From Stenotrophomonas tumulicola (lineage in GTDB: Bacteria; Pseudomonadota; Gammaproteobacteria; Xanthomonadales; Xanthomonadaceae): 64,000 bases of DNA. The position numbers were made by a program, and so were the translations under genes. Below, one piece after another: positions 60,023 to 64,000 of the stretch. The notes beneath the pieces are model-generated. The model had not been told where the DNA came from. It worked only from the letters and a program-made list of their open reading frames with translations, and did no database searches. Every line of letters starts with the position of its first letter. Position 1 is the first letter of the stretch. The stretch spans positions 930,001 through 994,000 of the forward strand of contig NZ_JACGXS010000001.1 of assembly GCF_014117215.1 (NCBI RefSeq), in the 5' to 3' direction.

Positions 60023-63000
60023 ATGGCCTCGAAAGCGCCCAAAAATTCGCAGCCATCCGCTGCTACAGCTCCCGCAACGGCACCGGCGGAGGGCGAACGC
60101 CGAGCGCTTCGTGGATACGTCGGCCAGTACGAGCGCGCGGGCGCTGCCATCTATGCCGCGCTTGAGCGCGACGAGCTGCTTTGGATTGGCGTCGCTGACC
60201 GCAACGCGGGCATTGCGGACGACCTGGTACTAGGATTCGATGGATTGGTGGTCGGTCACCAGTTCAAGACGTCCAAGTTCCCAGGCACTTTCACTGTTGA
60301 GACGCTGTTTACTGGTGCCAATGGTCTCTTGAAGCCCCTAGTTCAAGCTTGGCAGTGCCTGTCCAAGGACAACCCAGGAAGTCGCGTCGAGATTCACTTG
60401 GTCGTCAACGACTTTCCATCGGTTACCGACAAGCCAGGCGACGGCAGGCTACGGCACAGCGCTGCATTTCTCGAGGAGTTCCAACAGCATCCAAATCGGT
60501 CGCTGTCGGATTGGTCCGCGCGAGGATGGAGCCGACTGATCGACCACCTGCGCCGCGAAGCCGGCTTAAATGATGACGACTTCGAACAGTTCATGCATGC
60601 CCTGCGCGTGGTGTGCGGAGCTGCAGCGAACTTCATCCAGTCGCACAAGCTGAATGCGGAGCAGGCGAGACAGGCATGCGAGATTGCCAGCGTGCTGCCC
60701 AAGCTAGTCGCCGATGAACGCGACAAGGACAGGTGGACGCGTGACGAGCTGCTTCATGAGCTTGGATGGCGCGATCCCGCCAAGACTTTGCTCATCCATC
60801 GGTTCCCGGTCGGCGCCTATGTCCAGCGCAATCGGGACACTGAGGTCAAGCTACTAGCAGCGCTTCATGCCTCCAATCACGGCTACGTCTCACTCATAGG
60901 ACCACCTGGCTCCGGAAAATCCACTCTCCTGCAGGTTGCGCTGGCCACTGAAGCAAGTGTCCGGCTCGTTCGTTACTTAGCGTACGTGCCGGGCGCGGCT
61001 CAAGGCGTGGGTCGTGGGGAGGCCGACAACTTCCTGACCGACGTAGGTACGCAGCTGCGGAACAGCGGTTTAGTTGGGCTTCGTCTTCGCGATGACTCGC
61101 TATCTGAGCGCCGCGAACAGTTCGGCGTCCTGCTACGGCAGGCTGGTGAGCGCTTCACTCGCGAAGGGATCCGTACAATCATCGTTGTCGACGGGCTAGA
61201 CCATGTGCCACGCGAAGAACGGCCGACCAATTCGTTTCTGGGAGAGCTGCCTCTTCCCGCGGCAATCCCAAATGGGGTCGTGTTCGTGCTCGGCACGCAA
61301 CGGTTGGATCTCGCTAATCTGAAGCCCGCCGTAAGAGCGCAAGCGGAGAAGAGCGAGCGACAGGTTCTCATGGGGCCTCTCGGTCGCGAGGAACTCACCT
61401 GGATGGCGGATGCGCTAGGCTTGCCTGCCGAGATTCCAAGATTGGATCTCAGCAATCTCACGCATGGCCACCCGCTGGCAACGCGCTACTTGATTCAGGC
61501 ACTGCTGCACGCTGACGAAGCTGGTCGCAAGCACCTTCTTAGCGGCGGGATGCCGTTCGACGGCGATATTGAGACTGTATATTCAGCTGCTTGGCGCGAG
61601 ATCGCAAACGATGTCGATGCCATGGATGTGCTGGGCTTCATCGCTCGGGCTGAGGCACCCATGGACCTGCGACTGCTGGCCACGATGGTCAAGGAGTCCT
61701 CGATTGAACGCGCCCTGGTCATTGCGCAGCACCTGCTCCGCAGTTCATCCCGGGGATGGAGCGTCTTCCACAACAGCTTTAGGCTGTTCGTCATCGCTCA
61801 ACCGCGAACCCGCCTCGGGAGCGTCGACGCTGAATACTCGCAGCGCGTATACCGCAACCTTGCCCAGTTGGCGAAGAGCGCGCCACCTGAATCGGCACAG
61901 TACTGGCTTGAGCTGCGCTACCGCGCGCGTGCCGGCGACGGTGCCGATGTACTGGCATTGGCGATGCCCGCTCGCTTCAGGCAGCAGCTGGCTGACGGGC
62001 GTTCTATCGCCGAGATTCACGCCGACATCCGCCTCGCCCTGCTGGCAGTGCGTGAAACGCACGACGCGACCGCCTTTACACGACTGCTGCTGTGTCGTGA
62101 CGAAGTGGATCGGCGCAAATCAGCCCTTGAGTACGCCAACCAACTCCCGCTGGCTATGCTGGCGGTGGGGAACATTGAAGCAGCTGTCTCCCTCGTGCAG
62201 GACTTCCCCAGCCAGGGCTACGAGGTCGTCGACGCCCTACTAGCGCGAGGCGACTTCGACCGCGCGAAGGAGCTGTTTGAAAGCCTCGAACCACTATCGC
62301 AGCTCCATACGCCCAAGTTCAGAAACTACGGGCACCAGCACAACATCAAGGAATTCGAAAGATGGGCAATGCGCGCCGTCCACTTCCGAGACACCGAGCA
62401 GATCCAGATAGCGATTGATCATCTCGCCGCAGAGGGTCTAAGGGAGCCGGAAACGGTGGATCCGCAATCTGCCGTAGCGCTGCGGCTGCATCTTAGGAGG
62501 GAAGCCGCAAAGGCGATGCTAGGTCAGAAGGTTGGCTCCGATCCTCAAGAACTATGTAGCAAGCTCGGAGTAGCCAACGAAGATAAGCCGTCGGTGATGG
62601 TTCACGCAGGGCTTGCGGCCAGTCGACGTGGCGACGTTGGGCAAGCGCTTGCGCTGTTTGATAGTGCCGTCGCTCTTCCCCGGTTCGGGGAGGTACCAAA
62701 CGGCTACCGTCAACGGATGGCGCTGATCGCATTCGAAGCTGGCCGTCGTGACCTAGCCGAGGCCCTGTTCGACAAGCTGGTCGCACCGATGATCTCCATG
62801 TGCGACGACAAGACGGACCTGGCTGGGCTGGGCAATCTGGTCGGCGCAGTGATGCATCACGCGAGGCTTTGCACGCTGCTCAAGAGGCCACTGCCAAGCG
62901 TGACACCGTCGAAGCACACCTTCCTTCATCCACTCCAACAGCACGCTTCGACGATAGGTGTGCTTCTAGCTCGCGCTGCCGGCGTCAACGGGTCCTTATC

Positions 63001-64000
63001 GGCAGGCGGCATCCAAGGCATAGCCCGCACGTCCCTTGGGTATGTCCTACGTCTCGCATCAGAAGGCGGCAGCGAGTCATACCGTATCCAGCAGTCTTTG
63101 AAAGCGATCCCCACGCTCGTGCAAGCGCTGCTGAGGCTCGGCGCCGAGCGCGGTGAGACTGAGTATCGCGCGGTACTTCGGGAGGTTGACTCAGCCATCG
63201 CTTCATCGGCGTCGAAGGGAACTGCTTACCTGCGACGCAGATTGGCTGTCGATGCATATCGCGTTGACGGTGATCGTGCGGCGGCGGCGGATCGGCTTAA
63301 TGCCCTCGTGGCGGAGCTTAAAGAAAGTACACCAAGCGAGCAGATCGACGGGCTAGCGAATCTAGCCATCGGGTTGGCTGCGGTCGGGGAGTTAGAGCGG
63401 GCGAATCAGTTGCTGGCGACGGTTCCTGAGCAATGCCTTGGCTATGCCTTGGCTCCCAAGAAAGACCCGCAGTACGCGATCTGGCGAAACACTCTAGCTC
63501 TCGCGAACGCGGCTGACCCGGAAAACCGTGTCAAGCGGGTCTCAGACCTGATGCGTCAGGTCGGTGGCATGACCAAAACGGAAGGGTCGTCGGCCGCGCG
63601 TCGCCTTACCATGGCACTGATTAAGGAAGCGATGCAGGTTGGACCTCGCTTCGGCTTCGAGGTGTCAAAGACACTGGCGGATTGGCATCTAATCGGCTGG
63701 CCGAATCGTGTCGACCTGCTCATGACGGGGATGGTCAGGCGAAACCCTGAACTCGTCTTGGCATGCGCGACCGTCTGGTGCGGTCTCTGCCTGCCATTCT
63801 ATATGGAACCGCACTACCGGGATCCGTCCCATGTTGGTGACTTCATCGACGCCTCCGCGGACGCAGCCGGCCCTGACCAGATTGAACCGCTCGCTCTGAT
63901 GCTGCTTGGGGCGGTCGAGGTAGCCAGCAGAGCGCACGAGAGAATCACGCTGCTCCAGCGCATTCACAAGGCTTCCGGAAAGCATGGATTCTCGTCGCCT
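60023..64000 (+). CDS. Large nuclease-STAND NTPase, Avs-like defence protein (runs off the window)
   Basis: The frame is open from the ATG at 60023 to the last base: 1326 residues without a stop, so the C-terminus is outside. Residues 30-85 look like a PD-(D/E)xK nuclease of the Cap4/Mrr type: GYVGQYERAG, acidic ADDLVL (Asp66/67), then GHQFKTS (Gln80-Phe-Lys82). A P-loop NTPase follows with Walker A GPPGSGKST at 293-301 and Walker B IIVVDGLD (Asp390/Asp393). From about residue 600 the chain is helical repeats of TPR character (NIEAAVSLVQDF, RGDFDRAKELFESL). Nuclease-STAND-repeat order is that of antiviral STAND (Avs) proteins, which sense phage proteins. An in-frame ATG at 59969 is an alternative start; neither has a good ribosome site. 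Confidence 0.78.
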   Translation, partial: MASKAPKNSQPSAATAPATAPAEGERRALRGYVGQYERAGAAIYAALERDELLWIGVADRNAGIADDLVLGFDGLVVGHQFKTSKFPGTFTVETLFTGANGLLKPLVQAWQCLSKDNPGSRVEIHLVVNDFPSVTDKPGDGRLRHSAAFLEEFQQHPNRSLSDWSARGWSRLIDHLRREAGLNDDDFEQFMHALRVVCGAAANFIQSHKLNAEQARQACEIASVLPKLVADERDKDRWTRDELLHELGWRDPAKTLLIHRFPVGAYVQRNRDTEVKLLAALHASNHGYVSLIGPPGSGKSTLLQVALATEASVRLVRYLAYVPGAAQGVGRGEADNFLTDVGTQLRNSGLVGLRLRDDSLSERREQFGVLLRQAGERFTREGIRTIIVVDGLDHVPREERPTNSFLGELPLPAAIPNGVVFVLGTQRLDLANLKPAVRAQAEKSERQVLMGPLGREELTWMADALGLPAEIPRLDLSNLTHGHPLATRYLIQALLHADEAGRKHLLSGGMPFDGDIETVYSAAWREIANDVDAMDVLGFIARAEAPMDLRLLATMVKESSIERALVIAQHLLRSSSRGWSVFHNSFRLFVIAQPRTRLGSVDAEYSQRVYRNLAQLAKSAPPESAQYWLELRYRARAGDGADVLALAMPARFRQQLADGRSIAEIHADIRLALLAVRETHDATAFTRLLLCRDEVDRRKSALEYANQLPLAMLAVGNIEAAVSLVQDFPSQGYEVVDALLARGDFDRAKELFESLEPLSQLHTPKFRNYGHQHNIKEFERWAMRAVHFRDTEQIQIAIDHLAAEGLREPETVDPQSAVALRLHLRREAAKAMLGQKVGSDPQELCSKLGVANEDKPSVMVHAGLAASRRGDVGQALALFDSAVALPRFGEVPNGYRQRMALIAFEAGRRDLAEALFDKLVAPMISMCDDKTDLAGLGNLVGAVMHHARLCTLLKRPLPSVTPSKHTFLHPLQQHASTIGVLLARAAGVNGSLSAGGIQGIARTSLGYVLRLASEGGSESYRIQQSLKAIPTLVQALLRLGAERGETEYRAVLREVDSAIASSASKGTAYLRRRLAVDAYRVDGDRAAAADRLNALVAELKESTPSEQIDGLANLAIGLAAVGELERANQLLATVPEQCLGYALAPKKDPQYAIWRNTLALANAADPENRVKRVSDLMRQVGGMTKTEGSSAARRLTMALIKEAMQVGPRFGFEVSKTLADWHLIGWPNRVDLLMTGMVRRNPELVLACATVWCGLCLPFYMEPHYRDPSHVGDFIDASADAAGPDQIEPLALMLLGAVEVASRAHERITLLQRIHKASGKHGFSSP

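Overview
This window looks like an accessory metal-resistance island from a high-GC gammaproteobacterium of the Xanthomonadaceae/Lysobacteraceae type (Stenotrophomonas, Xanthomonas, Luteimonas or Pseudoxanthomonas-like). The copL-copA-copB order, the GC-rich codon use and the shape of a dif site near 57.3 kb point there; no rRNA or housekeeping marker is present to fix the genus.

Layout. 0-1.4 kb: end of a CzcA-type RND pump plus a small CDF-tail-like protein. 1.4-4.75 kb: a tightly coupled ars operon read leftward (arsR, two kinds of arsC, arsH, arsB). 5.0-11.9 kb: a complete leftward copper/silver RND operon (leader, cusC, cusB, cusA, then cusF). 12.1-14.6 kb: a KfrA-like gene, an unknown gene with a 16-G tract, and an XRE regulator. 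14.7-27.1 kb: a rightward copper cassette (copL, copA, copB, cytochrome c, NTF2-like, DUF411, Csp-like, copC, copD, Cu P-type ATPase, EF-hand, DUF305, DUF4198) with one scar made of two gene ends. 27.1-33.8 kb: a second cus operon in decay, with two frameshifts and a 263-bp tandem duplication. 34-38.7 kb: mobile debris (degenerate tRNA, DEDD exonuclease, truncated integrase, second KfrA, MBL hydrolase, IS3 fragment). 38.8-49.0 kb: a leftward zinc/cadmium/cobalt operon (czcI-like, czcC, czcB, czcA, P1B-4 ATPase, response regulator, membrane protein). 49.1-53.6 kb: dgkA, eptA and an ArnT-like gene with a second czcI-like leader. 53.7-64 kb: a broken oxidoreductase, a DsbA-like gene, a segment bounded by two inverted Xer/dif sites, an intact tyrosine recombinase, and the first 1326 codons of a large STAND NTPase with a nuclease-like N-terminus, an Avs-like defence protein that runs off the window.

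How it works together. Cytoplasmic ions are exported by the P-type ATPases and ArsB. Periplasmic Cu/Ag and Zn/Cd/Co are expelled by the RND pumps. CopA oxidises Cu(I), and many Met/His/Cys-rich proteins buffer copper. EptA, ArnT-like and DgkA probably adjust lipid A charge alongside zinc export.

The most interesting pattern is that five small exported Cys/His-rich proteins each sit just upstream of a metal or envelope operon. All five are followed by an RNA hairpin, and three end in an Ile/Met-Arg-Pro-Pro tail. This suggests metal-sensing arrest-type leader peptides. The Xer-bounded segment and the Avs-like gene are the other main leads.
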